NCBI GenBank assembly: GCA_937138625.1
Contig: CAKZPF010000010.1
Span: 38,489 to 102,488 of the forward strand
Direction of reading: 5' to 3'
Origin: an uncultured Caulobacteraceae bacterium
Lineage (GTDB): Bacteria; Pseudomonadota; Alphaproteobacteria; Caulobacterales; Caulobacteraceae
DNA length: 64,000 nt
The notes beneath the pieces are model-generated. The model did no database searches. It was not told where the DNA came from and saw nothing but the letters and a program-made list of their open reading frames with translations. Numbering within the stretch: the stretch's first letter is position 1; the number at the start of each line of letters is the position of its first letter. The position numbers and the translations under genes were made by a program. Below, piece by piece: positions 36,078 to 44,900 of this stretch.

Positions 36078-37601
36078 ATGGCTGACAAAGATCTCCGGGC
36101 CTTTCTAGACCGCCTCGAAGCCGAAGGCGAATTGGTACGCGTCACGAAGCCGGTTTCCACGGTCTTGGAGATGACCGAAATCGGCACCCGCTTGATGGCC
36201 GAAGGCGGCCCCGCCGTGTTATTTGAAAACCCCATCAAGGCCGACGGCACGCCATCGGACATGCCCTGTGTGATCAATCTGTTTGGCACCGTCAAACGGG
36301 TGGCCATGGGCATTCAGCTGAACGGCAAGCCCTGCGAAACCGCCCAAGACCTGCGAGAGATTGGCGAGCTGCTGGCCTTTTTGCGCCAACCCGAGCCGCC
36401 CAGTGGCCTAAAAGACGCCATGGGTCTGCTGCCGTTGGCCAAAAAAGTGCTGAGCATGCGACCCAAATCCGTCAAGCGCGCGCCCTGCCAGGAGGTGGTG
36501 AAAGTTGGCGACGAGATCGACCTCGGGGCCCTGCCGGTGCAAACCTGTTGGCCCGGCGAGCCCGCACCCCTGATCACCTGGCCGCTGGTGGTGAGCAAAG
36601 GGCCCACCGACAAACGCGAAGACAATTTCAATCTGGGCATTTATCGCATGCAGGTCTTGGGCAAAGACCGCACCATCATGCGCTGGCTGAAACATCGCGG
36701 CGGGGCCCAGCATCTGGCGCGGTGGAAAGATCAGCGACCCGAGCCCCTGCCCGCTTGCGCTGTCCTGGGCGCGGATCCGGGCACGATCTTGGCGGCGGTG
36801 ACGCCAGTGCCCGATACGGTTTCAGAATATCAGTTCGCGGGCCTACTGCGAGACAAACCCGTCGAGCTGGTACCCGCCAAGACCCAGCCCCTGATGGTGC
36901 CAGCGCAGGCCGAAATTGTCATCGAGGGCGAAGTGCTGTTGGACGAGGTGGCGAACGAAGGCCCCTATGGCGATCACACCGGCTATTATAACAGTGTTGA
37001 GCCCTTCCCCGTGTTTCGGGTCACCGCCATCACCCACCGCAAAGATCCCCTTTATCTGACCACCTACACGGGCCGCCCCCCTGACGAACCCAGCGTTTTG
37101 GGCGAAGCCTTGAACGAGGTGTTCATTCCCCTGTTGCAGCAACAATTCCCGGAAATCGTCGACTTTTGGCTGCCACCCGAGGGCTGCAGTTATCGCGTGG
37201 CGGTCGTCAGTATGAAAAAGGCCTATGCCGGTCACGCCAAGCGCGTGATGATGGGCGTGTGGTCATATTTGCGGCAGTTTCTGTATACCAAATGGGTCAT
37301 CGTGGTGGACGACGACATCAACGCCCGGGATTGGCAGGATGTGATCTGGGCCATCTCGACACGCATGGACCCCGCCCGCGACATCACCATGGTTGAGAAC
37401 ACGCCGATTGATTATCTTGATTTTGCCTCGCCGGTTTCAGGCCTGGGTTCAAAAATCGGTCTGGACGCCACCAACAAATGGCCAGGCGAAAGCACACGAG
37501 AGTGGGGCGAAAAGCTGGCGATGGATCCAGATGTGGTGGAAAAAGTCTCGGCGGCGTGGTCGGATATGGGCCTACCGGGCAGCGGCAAACCCATTTGGTG
37601 A
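36078..37601 (+). CDS. ubiD: 3-octaprenyl-4-hydroxybenzoate decarboxylase, UbiD
   Basis: The 507-residue prFMN-dependent decarboxylase acts after UbiA in ubiquinone synthesis. Motifs are [30 protein letters not shown], the [18 protein letters not shown] stretch ([14 protein letters not shown]), and [20 protein letters not shown] near the C-terminus. Length is normal. It should need the flavin prenyltransferase UbiX, which is not in this window. Confidence 0.95.
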   Translation: MADKDLRAFLDRLEAEGELVRVTKPVSTVLEMTEIGTRLMAEGGPAVLFENPIKADGTPSDMPCVINLFGTVKRVAMGIQLNGKPCETAQDLREIGELLAFLRQPEPPSGLKDAMGLLPLAKKVLSMRPKSVKRAPCQEVVKVGDEIDLGALPVQTCWPGEPAPLITWPLVVSKGPTDKREDNFNLGIYRMQVLGKDRTIMRWLKHRGGAQHLARWKDQRPEPLPACAVLGADPGTILAAVTPVPDTVSEYQFAGLLRDKPVELVPAKTQPLMVPAQAEIVIEGEVLLDEVANEGPYGDHTGYYNSVEPFPVFRVTAITHRKDPLYLTTYTGRPPDEPSVLGEALNEVFIPLLQQQFPEIVDFWLPPEGCSYRVAVVSMKKAYAGHAKRVMMGVWSYLRQFLYTKWVIVVDDDINARDWQDVIWAISTRMDPARDITMVENTPIDYLDFASPVSGLGSKIGLDATNKWPGESTREWGEKLAMDPDVVEKVSAAWSDMGLPGSGKPIW

Positions 37602-37629
37602 TATTGGTCCGCCGGTGATTTTGGCCCGC

Positions 37630-38172
37630 TTAGGCCACTTTGATCTGGACGGGGGGCAAAAGGCTATGCCCATTGACCGGTTTGGGTGTTGTCAGCCGTT
37701 TCTGAGCGCCGGCATAGGTCTCGTCTTTGACGCGACGCCGACAAGGGCCAAAATATTCTGATGCCCGAATATAAGGGTGGGGTTTGTATATAATTTTGCT
37801 GACCTTCCGCATGACCTCGATGGGGGCGACGGGCACAGAAATAAATTCATCCACACCGTTGTTAACGGCTTTGACAATATTGGCCCGTGAACACGCCGCC
37901 GTCACCGCAATCACCGGAATGTGGGGATTGGGGCTGTTGGGTCCCAGCCTGAGCCATTTGACGAACTCGTAATTGGGTCGCGGGCCCTTCATCACGGGGT
38001 CGAACAAGATAAAGTCGATGGGCGTGGCTTCGATGGTATATTTGGCAACCGTGTCATCCTTGGCCTCGTATACGTCTTCGGTGCCCAACCCTCTCAGAAT
38101 ATTTCTCAGAATTCTGGACATGTTGACATTGCGATTGATCACCAAAAACGAAAGTTGTTCGAAGTTTGCCAT
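37630..38172 (-). CDS. Degenerate receiver-domain protein 1 with YFGPCRRR tail
   Basis: The 180-residue protein has a CheY-like fold (residues about 5-130) and a 50-residue tail. The acidic pair of a receiver is replaced by NRN (13-15). The acceptor Asp58 (FILFDPVMKG) and Thr91 are kept, but the conserved Lys is Val113 (ISVPVAP). After the fold comes PYIRASEYFGPCRRR (133-147), a conserved Arg-rich motif with one Cys. It is closely related to the next gene, especially in MANFEQLSFLV-NRN-NM-RILRN. Its downstream end faces ubiD. Confidence 0.85.
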   Translation of the reverse strand: MANFEQLSFLVINRNVNMSRILRNILRGLGTEDVYEAKDDTVAKYTIEATPIDFILFDPVMKGPRPNYEFVKWLRLGPNSPNPHIPVIAVTAACSRANIVKAVNNGVDEFISVPVAPIEVMRKVSKIIYKPHPYIRASEYFGPCRRRVKDETYAGAQKRLTTPKPVNGHSLLPPVQIKVA

Positions 38173-38389
38173 ACCGCCTCTCTGTCAATGTGAAAGACGA
38201 TCCTAGCGCGAATGTGAAAAATATATGTTAAAAATATTACTATCTAGGGTGGTATAATTGGCGTCGTATACTACTTTTGCGGGCACTCAACACCAACCCC
38301 GATCACATGACCGGGGCCGCGCGCCCAGCTGGCCGCAAACCACAAGGCGATCACCATATGTTGATGAGGTGACGTTTTGAAACGGTCGG

Positions 38390-38935
38390 CTAGGCCGCGT
38401 TGCCATGGGCCGGAGGCAAGACCGTGTTGCCATCCACTTCTTTGGGCGTGGTCGAGCGGCGCTCCTCGCCAGAATAGTGCGCATCCTCATGGCGACGTCG
38501 ACAGGGACCAAAATACCCTGGCGCACGGATATAGGCATGGGGCTTGTAAATGATCTTGCTGACGCGTCGGATCAATTCGATGGGCGCCATGGGAATAGAA
38601 ATAAACTCATCAACCCCGTTTTTGACCGCTTCCAGAACGTCATCCTTCGAAGCCGCCGCCGAAATGGCAATGATAGGAATATGGGGATTGGGGCTTTTGG
38701 GATCCTGACGTAACCATTTCACAAAATCATAGCCCGTTTTGCGCCCTTCCATCACCGGATCCAGCAAAATGAAATCCAGCATGGTCGCGGCTTCGACCGC
38801 ACTTTTGGCTTCTGTATTGTTGCTGGCTTCGTACACATCCTCGGTGCCCAGGCCACGCAACACATTGCGCAAGATCCGGGTCATATTGGTGTTACGATTA
38901 ACCACCAAAAAGGACAGTTGCTCGAAGTTTGCCAT
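38390..38935 (-). CDS. Degenerate receiver-domain protein 2 with YFGPCRRR tail
   Basis: The 181-residue paralogue shares most of its sequence with the first. The acidic pair is again NRN (13-15). Asp59 remains (FILLDPVMEG), the Lys position is Ile114 (ISIPMAP), and the tail has PHAYIRAPGYFGPCRRR followed by YSGEERR. A spacer of 217 AT-rich bases separates it from the first paralogue, so each may have its own promoter. There is no output domain other than the tail. Confidence 0.86.
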   Translation of the reverse strand: MANFEQLSFLVVNRNTNMTRILRNVLRGLGTEDVYEASNNTEAKSAVEAATMLDFILLDPVMEGRKTGYDFVKWLRQDPKSPNPHIPIIAISAAASKDDVLEAVKNGVDEFISIPMAPIELIRRVSKIIYKPHAYIRAPGYFGPCRRRHEDAHYSGEERRSTTPKEVDGNTVLPPAHGNAA

Positions 38936-39050
38936 ATATACTCACCGCTAGACGTGAGTTGAGACTAGGCCAAATGTGACAAAATAACGTTAAGGGAAAA
39001 ACGCCTACAGGTTGAAAAGTGCACACCACAACACAACTTAGGATAGATCC

Positions 39051-39557
39051 TTAAGCTTCTTTTTGCGTGGGCTGGCGCTGACGGCGTTCTTCGCCTTTAT
39101 AGGTCTTATCCCGCATGCGTCGACGACAAGGGCCAAAATAGCCAGGAGCGCGAATATAGGGCCGTGGCTTAAAAATTACGGCCTCGATGCGTTTGGCCAA
39201 GGCCCCGGGAATGATGGGCATCGACATAAACTCATCCGCGCCACTGGAAATGGCCTCGATCACCGCTTGGCGGTGCGCGCGCGAACTGGTGATGATGATC
39301 GGCGTGGTCGGCGCGGGGCAGTCGTGGTCGTTGCGCACCCAGCGCACAAATTCATCATACTCGCCATCCTCAAGATTGGCACTGAGAATGACAATATCCG
39401 GCCGGAAAGTCCGCATAGACTCCCGAGCCTGATCTGCGGAAAACGCTTCCTGAAATTCCTTCATACCAAAGGCACGCAGCACGGTTTTCACCAAGCGCGC
39501 CATTTTGGCGTTGCTGTAGACCAGCAAGACCTTTAGCCTGTCCAGTTGAGCCGACAT
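39051..39557 (-). CDS. Degenerate receiver-domain protein 3, acceptor Asp lost
   Basis: This 168-residue, more distant paralogue keeps the receiver shape but lacks every canonical phosphorylation residue except a Thr/Ser near 90. The acidic pair is YSN (14-16), the acceptor Asp is Ser59 (DIVILSANLEDG), and the Lys is Met113 (MSMPIIP). The tail PRPYIRAPGYFGPCRRR (131-147) and YKGEERR is almost identical to that of paralogue 2, so the tail is under stronger constraint than the phosphorylation site. Confidence 0.85.
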   Translation of the reverse strand: MSAQLDRLKVLLVYSNAKMARLVKTVLRAFGMKEFQEAFSADQARESMRTFRPDIVILSANLEDGEYDEFVRWVRNDHDCPAPTTPIIITSSRAHRQAVIEAISSGADEFMSMPIIPGALAKRIEAVIFKPRPYIRAPGYFGPCRRRMRDKTYKGEERRQRQPTQKEA

Positions 39558-39640
39558 TGATCCAATCTAAGTTACAAGTTTCCCCGTAGCATACAGATGG
39601 ATCCCCAAAATAGCGTTAATGTCACACGCCCGAGGTCCCC

Positions 39641-40036
39641 ATGGTCACATCCACCCAAAGTTTTGCCTTTTACCTAGCCCTAAATGTTCTTGTGTTTGTG
39701 GTCTTGGCCGCCCGTGTCATTGTCGCGCGCTGGCAGTACAAGGTGGGGCTTGGAGACGGCGATCAACCGGAATTGCAACGCCGCATTCGCGCCCATGGCA
39801 ACGCGGCTGAATTCATGCCCATGGGGCTGATTGTCTTAGGAGCTTTGGCCTTGATGCCCGTATCCGTGTGGTGGGTGCATGGTCTTGGGGCCACATTTAC
39901 CATAGGCCGCGTTTTCCACGCCATTGGGTTGTCAAAAACCGGCGGCGTTTCAATTTGGCGAACGCTTGGCATGATCTTAAGTTTTTCAGCCCTTGCACTG
40001 GGGGCCGGAATGGCGCTTACCTACGCCCTGTCATGA
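39641..40036 (+). CDS. MAPEG family membrane protein
   Basis: The 131-residue protein has four transmembrane helices and the MAPEG motif QPELQRRIRAHGNAAEFMPMGLI between helices 1 and 2. Eukaryotic members conjugate glutathione or make leukotrienes; bacterial ones are poorly characterised. Its stop overlaps the ATG of tldE by four bases. Confidence 0.88.
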   Translation: MVTSTQSFAFYLALNVLVFVVLAARVIVARWQYKVGLGDGDQPELQRRIRAHGNAAEFMPMGLIVLGALALMPVSVWWVHGLGATFTIGRVFHAIGLSKTGGVSIWRTLGMILSFSALALGAGMALTYALS

Positions 40037-41361
40037 TTCCATCAGAGCAAATGAAACTGGCCTTGAAGGCCGCCCAAGATGCGGGTGCCGAGGCCGTCGA
40101 AGTCATCGGGGCCTCGGGCCAAACCCTTGAAGTCAACGTCCGGCACGGCAAACTTGAAGAGGTTGAGCGCTCGGAAGGGCGCGATCTGGGCATTCGGGTG
40201 TTTTTGAACGGGGCCCAGGCCTCGGCCTCGGGTTCAGATTTCAGCCCCGAGGGCCTGACCACCCTGGCCGAGCGCGTGGTGGCCATGTGCAAAGTCGCCC
40301 CACAAGACCCGTATTGCGGCCTGGCCGACAAGGATTTATGGGGCACGGCCCAAGATCTGGACCTGGCGGATTCCACAGCCGGTGATGCCGATACCCTCGA
40401 GGCTTGGGCGCAAACCGCCGAGGCCGAAGCTTTAAAAAACAAAGCCATCACCAACAGTTTTGGCGCGGGCGCCAGCGCCAGCCGCACGGTCTTGCAAATT
40501 CTCACCAGTGAGGGGCTCGAACATACCTTGCCTTCAAGCACTTGGTCATGCTGGATGACAGCACTTGCCGAGCGTGATGGGGCCATGGAACGGGATTATG
40601 ACTGGTCCACGGAGCGCCACCACGGTGATTTGAAATCGCCTGAAAGCATTGGCCAAGAGGCCGCCCGCCGCACAGTGGCGCGCCTGGGGGCCAAACGGAT
40701 CAAAACACAAAAAGCCCCTGTGATCTTTGATAACCGTTGTGCCACAAGGATCTTGGGTCCCGCGTTAGAGGCCATGTCCGGCCCTGCCGTGGCCCGGGGT
40801 GTGTCGTTTCTGAAAGACAAATTCGGCGAGCAGATTTTTGCGGCCGAAATCACCATCACCGAAGACCCCTTGCGCAAACGCGGTCATGGCTCGTCCAGCA
40901 TCGACCGCGAAGGCGTTAAGCGCGAAAAACGCAACCTGATCGACAAGGGTGTGCTGACCACCTGGCTTCTGAATACGGCATCCGCCAAACAATTGGGCCT
41001 GACCACCACTGGTCACGCCAGTTGGTCATTGGGCGGTGCGCCCGGCATCGCGCCCAGCAATGTCTGGCTCGAGGCCGGATCCCGCAGCGTGACGGAAATG
41101 ATGGCCGACCTGGGTCGTGGCCTGTTGGTCACCGATATGTTTGGGCCATCGCTGAACAAAAACACGGGCGATTGGTCTGTGGGCTCGGCCGGGTTTTGGT
41201 TTGAAAATGGCGAAATCGTGCATCCGGTCAATGAAATCACGGTGGCGGGCAATTTGCTGGACATCTATCAACGGCTGGAGGCCGCATCGGATCTTGAGTT
41301 CCGCGATAAAATGAACGCGCCCAGTCTGCTGGTTGACGAATTGGCCATCGCTGGTCAATAA
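40033..41361 (+). CDS. pmbA: TldE/PmbA, partner of TldD
   Basis: The 442-residue protein is the non-zinc subunit of the TldD/TldE protease. Motifs are VNVRHGKLEEVERSEGRDLGIRVF-like N-terminal strands, RCATRILGPALEAMSGPAVARG, FLKDKFGEQIFA, and the C-terminal NKNTGDWSVGSAGFW and HPVNEITVAGNLLDI. It starts within the MAPEG stop codon. The tldD gene is about 11 kb away on the same strand. Confidence 0.94.
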   Translation: MIPSEQMKLALKAAQDAGAEAVEVIGASGQTLEVNVRHGKLEEVERSEGRDLGIRVFLNGAQASASGSDFSPEGLTTLAERVVAMCKVAPQDPYCGLADKDLWGTAQDLDLADSTAGDADTLEAWAQTAEAEALKNKAITNSFGAGASASRTVLQILTSEGLEHTLPSSTWSCWMTALAERDGAMERDYDWSTERHHGDLKSPESIGQEAARRTVARLGAKRIKTQKAPVIFDNRCATRILGPALEAMSGPAVARGVSFLKDKFGEQIFAAEITITEDPLRKRGHGSSSIDREGVKREKRNLIDKGVLTTWLLNTASAKQLGLTTTGHASWSLGGAPGIAPSNVWLEAGSRSVTEMMADLGRGLLVTDMFGPSLNKNTGDWSVGSAGFWFENGEIVHPVNEITVAGNLLDIYQRLEAASDLEFRDKMNAPSLLVDELAIAGQ

Positions 41362-41423
41362 GCCTCTTCTAAGATCTTTGTGGCACAGTGTGCCCACCAT
41401 CAGATGTCAGAAGAGAGTAGATT

Positions 41424-41660
41424 ATGACCGAGACCTGCCAACAATTGCTTCACCTGGTCATTGGCGGCGAGCTGAAAGACGTGGAATGTGTCGAGTTCCG
41501 CGACCTGGATGCCGTCGATTTCGTCGGCGCCTATCCCAATTACCAAGAGGCCTATAAAGCCTGGAAATCCAAAGCCCAAGCCACTGTTGACAACGCCCAC
41601 ATGCGCTATTTCATCATTCACGCGCACCGGTTGTTGGACCCTGATGGGGATGGCAAGTAA
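41424..41660 (+). CDS. DUF4170 family protein
   Basis: This 78-residue protein matches the small alphaproteobacterial DUF4170 family: LHLVIGGELKDVECVEFRDL, VGAYPNYQEAYKAWKSKAQ, VDNAHMRYFIIHAHRLLDP. In relatives it often lies near the lipid A gene block, as here. No function is known to me. It ends just before the convergent phosphatase-like gene. Confidence 0.88.
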   Translation: MTETCQQLLHLVIGGELKDVECVEFRDLDAVDFVGAYPNYQEAYKAWKSKAQATVDNAHMRYFIIHAHRLLDPDGDGK

Positions 41661-41678
41661 GTTATCATCACCTCGGCC

Positions 41679-42365
41679 CTATTCGCGACGCAAGATTTTA
41701 TCGGTCAGCCACGTGACCCACCAATTGGCCTGAAACTCGGCTTTCAGGGCATCGTGGTCAAAGTCTGGGCTCTGGGTCCAGTCATAAAAGCTCTGGCCCG
41801 TGGGGGCGATGCGCGCAAGATACACATCGAACAAATAATCCAGCACGCCGGTTTTGCCGGCACGGATGTGTAGATATTTGGCCGACAGCTGACGTCGAGC
41901 GTCCTCGATGGGTTGACCAAGGCGAAAATGACAATAAAGCGCCGCCATCACGCCCGCCCGATCCGCGCCGGATTTACAATGCATCATGGCGGGATAGGTC
42001 AGGCTCTCGAATAAGGTCTTGGCCCCTTTGATTTGTATGGCCCGAGGAATGGCCCGCGAGGTCACGGCGTGCCCGTCGACATTGAAATCAATCAGCTCGA
42101 TCCCGTGGCGCTGACAGGCCTCAAGCTCGAGGGCGTGATAGCCTGTGCCCACCCCGCCGCGCAGATTGACAATGGTTTTGATGCCCTTGCGCGCCCAGGC
42201 CGCCACATGATGGGGCCAGGGCTGATTGGCCCGCCACATCTCGGGCGAGATCTGATGGGCATTGTGAAAGGCCAAACGCAAAACCCCATGGTCTTTGAAG
42301 GCCAGGTTCTGATAGGCGCGCAGGCGGCCCGCGGTGCTGGTCAAACTGTGGGGTGGCACGGTCAT
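41679..42365 (-). CDS. Tyrosine/dual-specificity phosphatase-like protein
   Basis: The 228-residue protein has a phosphatase P-loop HCKSGADRAG (Cys-x5-Arg) and an upstream KTIVNLRGG stretch typical of dual-specificity phosphatase folds. The start MTVPPHSLT was chosen over an ATG 36 bases upstream. The substrate is unknown; in lipid A clusters such enzymes could act on phospholipid or LPS phosphates. It is divergent from msbA. Confidence 0.82.
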   Translation of the reverse strand: MTVPPHSLTSTAGRLRAYQNLAFKDHGVLRLAFHNAHQISPEMWRANQPWPHHVAAWARKGIKTIVNLRGGVGTGYHALELEACQRHGIELIDFNVDGHAVTSRAIPRAIQIKGAKTLFESLTYPAMMHCKSGADRAGVMAALYCHFRLGQPIEDARRQLSAKYLHIRAGKTGVLDYLFDVYLARIAPTGQSFYDWTQSPDFDHDALKAEFQANWWVTWLTDKILRRE

Positions 42366-42444
42366 AGCCCTCGACCTAGACCATTCCGGCGTTGTGGGCA
42401 ATCTCGGCTTGGCGTTGCCAACAATATGACGGTATACACTGGCT

Positions 42445-44208
42445 ATGAACGCACACCATCCTTCTCAGGGGGCCACGGGGTCGGCCATTTTCCGCTTGGC
42501 GCGGGCCTATCTCGCCCCCCATTGGCGCGGCGTCACGGTGGCCATGCTGGCCATGGGCGTGATCGCGGCCTGTTCGGGTTTGGCGGCTTGGTTGTTGGAT
42601 CCGGCCATTGACAAGATTTTCATTGAAAAAAATCAGACCCTGCTGTGGCAGATCCCCTTGGCCATCGTTGGCGTGATGCTGTTGCGGGCCGGAGCGGAAA
42701 TTCTGCAGGCCAGCATCATCAACCGCATTGGGCACGGCATCATTGCCGACGTTCAGGTGAAATTGTTCGATCGCTTGGTGCAGGCGGACTTGGCCCAGCT
42801 GCAGGCCATTCGCTCGGGCGATACCTTGTCATCGTTTTTGTATGATGCCGGGCTGATCCGCGAAGCCGCCACCAATGGCATTTTGGGCCTGGTGCGCAAT
42901 CTGGTCATGCTGTTGGCGCTGGGGGTGGTGATGTTCATCCAAGACCCCGTTTTGACGGTTCTGGCGCTGGGGGCGGCACCCGTGGCCTATCTGCTGACCC
43001 GGCGACTGTCAAAACGCACCCGCAAGGCGGCCAAGGGCTCGATGGCGGAAACTGCCAATCTGGCCGCCCGCATCATCGACAGCCTGGACGGTGTGCGGAT
43101 TTTGAAAGTCCACAACCAAGAACACGCCGAAACCGAACGTGTGCGCACCATCATCGCCCGCCGTGTGAAACACATTGTGGCGGCGGCCAACGCCAAGGTG
43201 GCCGCGGGCCCAATGACCGAGGCCGTGGGCGGCATCGGGGCCGCCATCATCATTGCCTATGCGGGCTGGCGGGGCCTGACTGGCGGCATGGAGCTTGGGG
43301 ACTTTGTTAGCTTCCTGACCGCTTTGTTGATGGCCTTTCAACCCTTGCGGCAATTGGCCAATTTGCAAACCGTAATCGCCGAGGGGGCGGCCGCGGCCGA
43401 TCGCACCTTTACGGCCATGGATCTGAAACCCACCATCATTGACCAACCAGGGGCCAAAACCCTCGAGGCCCCGCGCGGCGAAATCACCTTTGAAAACGTC
43501 AGCTTTGCCTATGGCGACGGCACGCCCGCCGTGCACAATGTCAGCTTCACCGCCAAACCCGGCGAGACCATTGCCCTTGTGGGGCCATCGGGGGCTGGCA
43601 AGACCACCATCTTGAATTTGATCCCCCGGTTTTTCGAGGCCCAATCCGGCCAGGTCCTGATCGACGGCCAAGACGTGCGCCAGGTGACGCTGGGCAGTCT
43701 GCGCCAAGCCATCGCCCTTGTGACCCAAGATCCGGTTTTGTTTGACGACACCGTGCGCGCCAACATCTGTTATGGTCAAGACGTGCCCGAAGGTGCCTTG
43801 GTCGCTGCCGCCCAGGCCGCTGACGCCCACGAGTTTATCACCAAGCTGCCCCAGGGCTATGACACCCCCATCGGTGAAGCCGGCAATCGATTGTCCGGCG
43901 GGCAAAAGCAACGCTTGGCCATTGCCCGGGCCATGTTGAAAGACGCGCCCATTTTGTTGCTGGACGAAGCCACCAGCGCGCTGGACACCCAATCCGAGCG
44001 CCACGTGCAGGCGGCCATCGATCGATTGGCCCAAGGCCGCACGGTGGTGGTCATTGCCCACCGCCTGTCGACTATCAAAGCCGCTGATTGTATCTATGTG
44101 CTGGACCAAGGCCGTATTGTTGAGCAAGGCACGCATGCAGACCTGCTGAAGACCTCGGGCCTTTATGCCAAGCTCTATCGCCAATTTGAAACGGGTGTCG
44201 AGGCATGA
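42445..44208 (+). CDS. Lipid A export ABC transporter MsbA-like
   Basis: The 587-residue protein joins a six-helix transmembrane domain (about 1-320) and an ATPase domain (about 345-580). Walker A is GPSGAGKTT, the signature is LSGGQKQR, and Walker B is ILLLDEATSALD. It probably flips lipid A core across the inner membrane, given that it is followed by a DUF374 acyltransferase, waaA and lpxK with overlapping starts and stops. Related half-transporters for other lipids cannot be excluded. Confidence 0.9.
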   Translation: MNAHHPSQGATGSAIFRLARAYLAPHWRGVTVAMLAMGVIAACSGLAAWLLDPAIDKIFIEKNQTLLWQIPLAIVGVMLLRAGAEILQASIINRIGHGIIADVQVKLFDRLVQADLAQLQAIRSGDTLSSFLYDAGLIREAATNGILGLVRNLVMLLALGVVMFIQDPVLTVLALGAAPVAYLLTRRLSKRTRKAAKGSMAETANLAARIIDSLDGVRILKVHNQEHAETERVRTIIARRVKHIVAAANAKVAAGPMTEAVGGIGAAIIIAYAGWRGLTGGMELGDFVSFLTALLMAFQPLRQLANLQTVIAEGAAAADRTFTAMDLKPTIIDQPGAKTLEAPRGEITFENVSFAYGDGTPAVHNVSFTAKPGETIALVGPSGAGKTTILNLIPRFFEAQSGQVLIDGQDVRQVTLGSLRQAIALVTQDPVLFDDTVRANICYGQDVPEGALVAAAQAADAHEFITKLPQGYDTPIGEAGNRLSGGQKQRLAIARAMLKDAPILLLDEATSALDTQSERHVQAAIDRLAQGRTVVVIAHRLSTIKAADCIYVLDQGRIVEQGTHADLLKTSGLYAKLYRQFETGVEA

Positions 44209-44900
44209 CGTCTAAGCCTGTGCACAAACCTCGTGGTCATAGGGTGTTGGGTCTGGGGTGGTTGCGCCGGGCCTTGGCGGCAATGGTGGGCGGTTACGTC
44301 AAGCTGTGTATGCGGACCATGCGCTGGCAAGCCGTGGGCACTGACATCCGGGACCAATGCGCCCAGCATCCCGGCGGGGTGATCATTGTCATTTGGCACG
44401 CCCAATTGTTATTGTCTGCCGGCACCTGGCCCATGCGCCGCCGCGAAACCTATGGCCTGATTTCCAAAAGCCGCGATGGGGATGTCCTTGCCGATGTGAT
44501 GGCGCAAATTGGCTATAAATCGGTGCGGGGATCATCGATGAAGCCAACGGCCATGGACAAAGCCAAGGGCGGGGCCGCCGCCCTGCGCGCCATGGTGCGG
44601 GTGGTGCGGGATGGCCATGCCATGGCCCTGACGCCCGACGGCCCCCGTGGCCCAGCCCAGGTCATGGGCGAAGGCGTGGAGACCCTGGCCAAGCTGACCC
44701 AAGCGCCGGTGATGGTGGCAGGCCTGGCCGCCGCCCCCGCCTGGCGCTTGAACACTTGGGATCGATTTTTGATCCCACTGCCCTTTTCCCGAGGGGCCGT
44801 TGTCTATGGGGGGCCGTTAACGGAACCGAAAACCGAAACCCTGCAAAGGGCATTGGACGATGCCCAAACCCAAGCCCAAACACTTGTGACCCCCTCATGA
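44205..44900 (+). CDS. DUF374 lysophospholipid acyltransferase-like protein
   Basis: The 231-residue protein has the DUF374 pattern: VIIVIWHAQLLLS (His in the HX4-type motif), LISKSRDGDVLADV, GSSMKPTAMDKAKGGAAAL and ALTPDGPRGPAQVMGEG. Members belong to the LPLAT superfamily and are found with waaA in alphaproteobacteria. It overlaps msbA and waaA by four bases on each side, so it is likely to act in lipid A or outer-membrane lipid assembly. Confidence 0.88.
   Translation: MTSKPVHKPRGHRVLGLGWLRRALAAMVGGYVKLCMRTMRWQAVGTDIRDQCAQHPGGVIIVIWHAQLLLSAGTWPMRRRETYGLISKSRDGDVLADVMAQIGYKSVRGSSMKPTAMDKAKGGAAALRAMVRVVRDGHAMALTPDGPRGPAQVMGEGVETLAKLTQAPVMVAGLAAAPAWRLNTWDRFLIPLPFSRGAVVYGGPLTEPKTETLQRALDDAQTQAQTLVTPS

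Noticed and set aside
38173..38389. Hidden small gene between receiver paralogues 1 and 2
   Set aside because: Short frames there have no ribosome site or sensible composition; the stretch is AT-rich and more likely a promoter.
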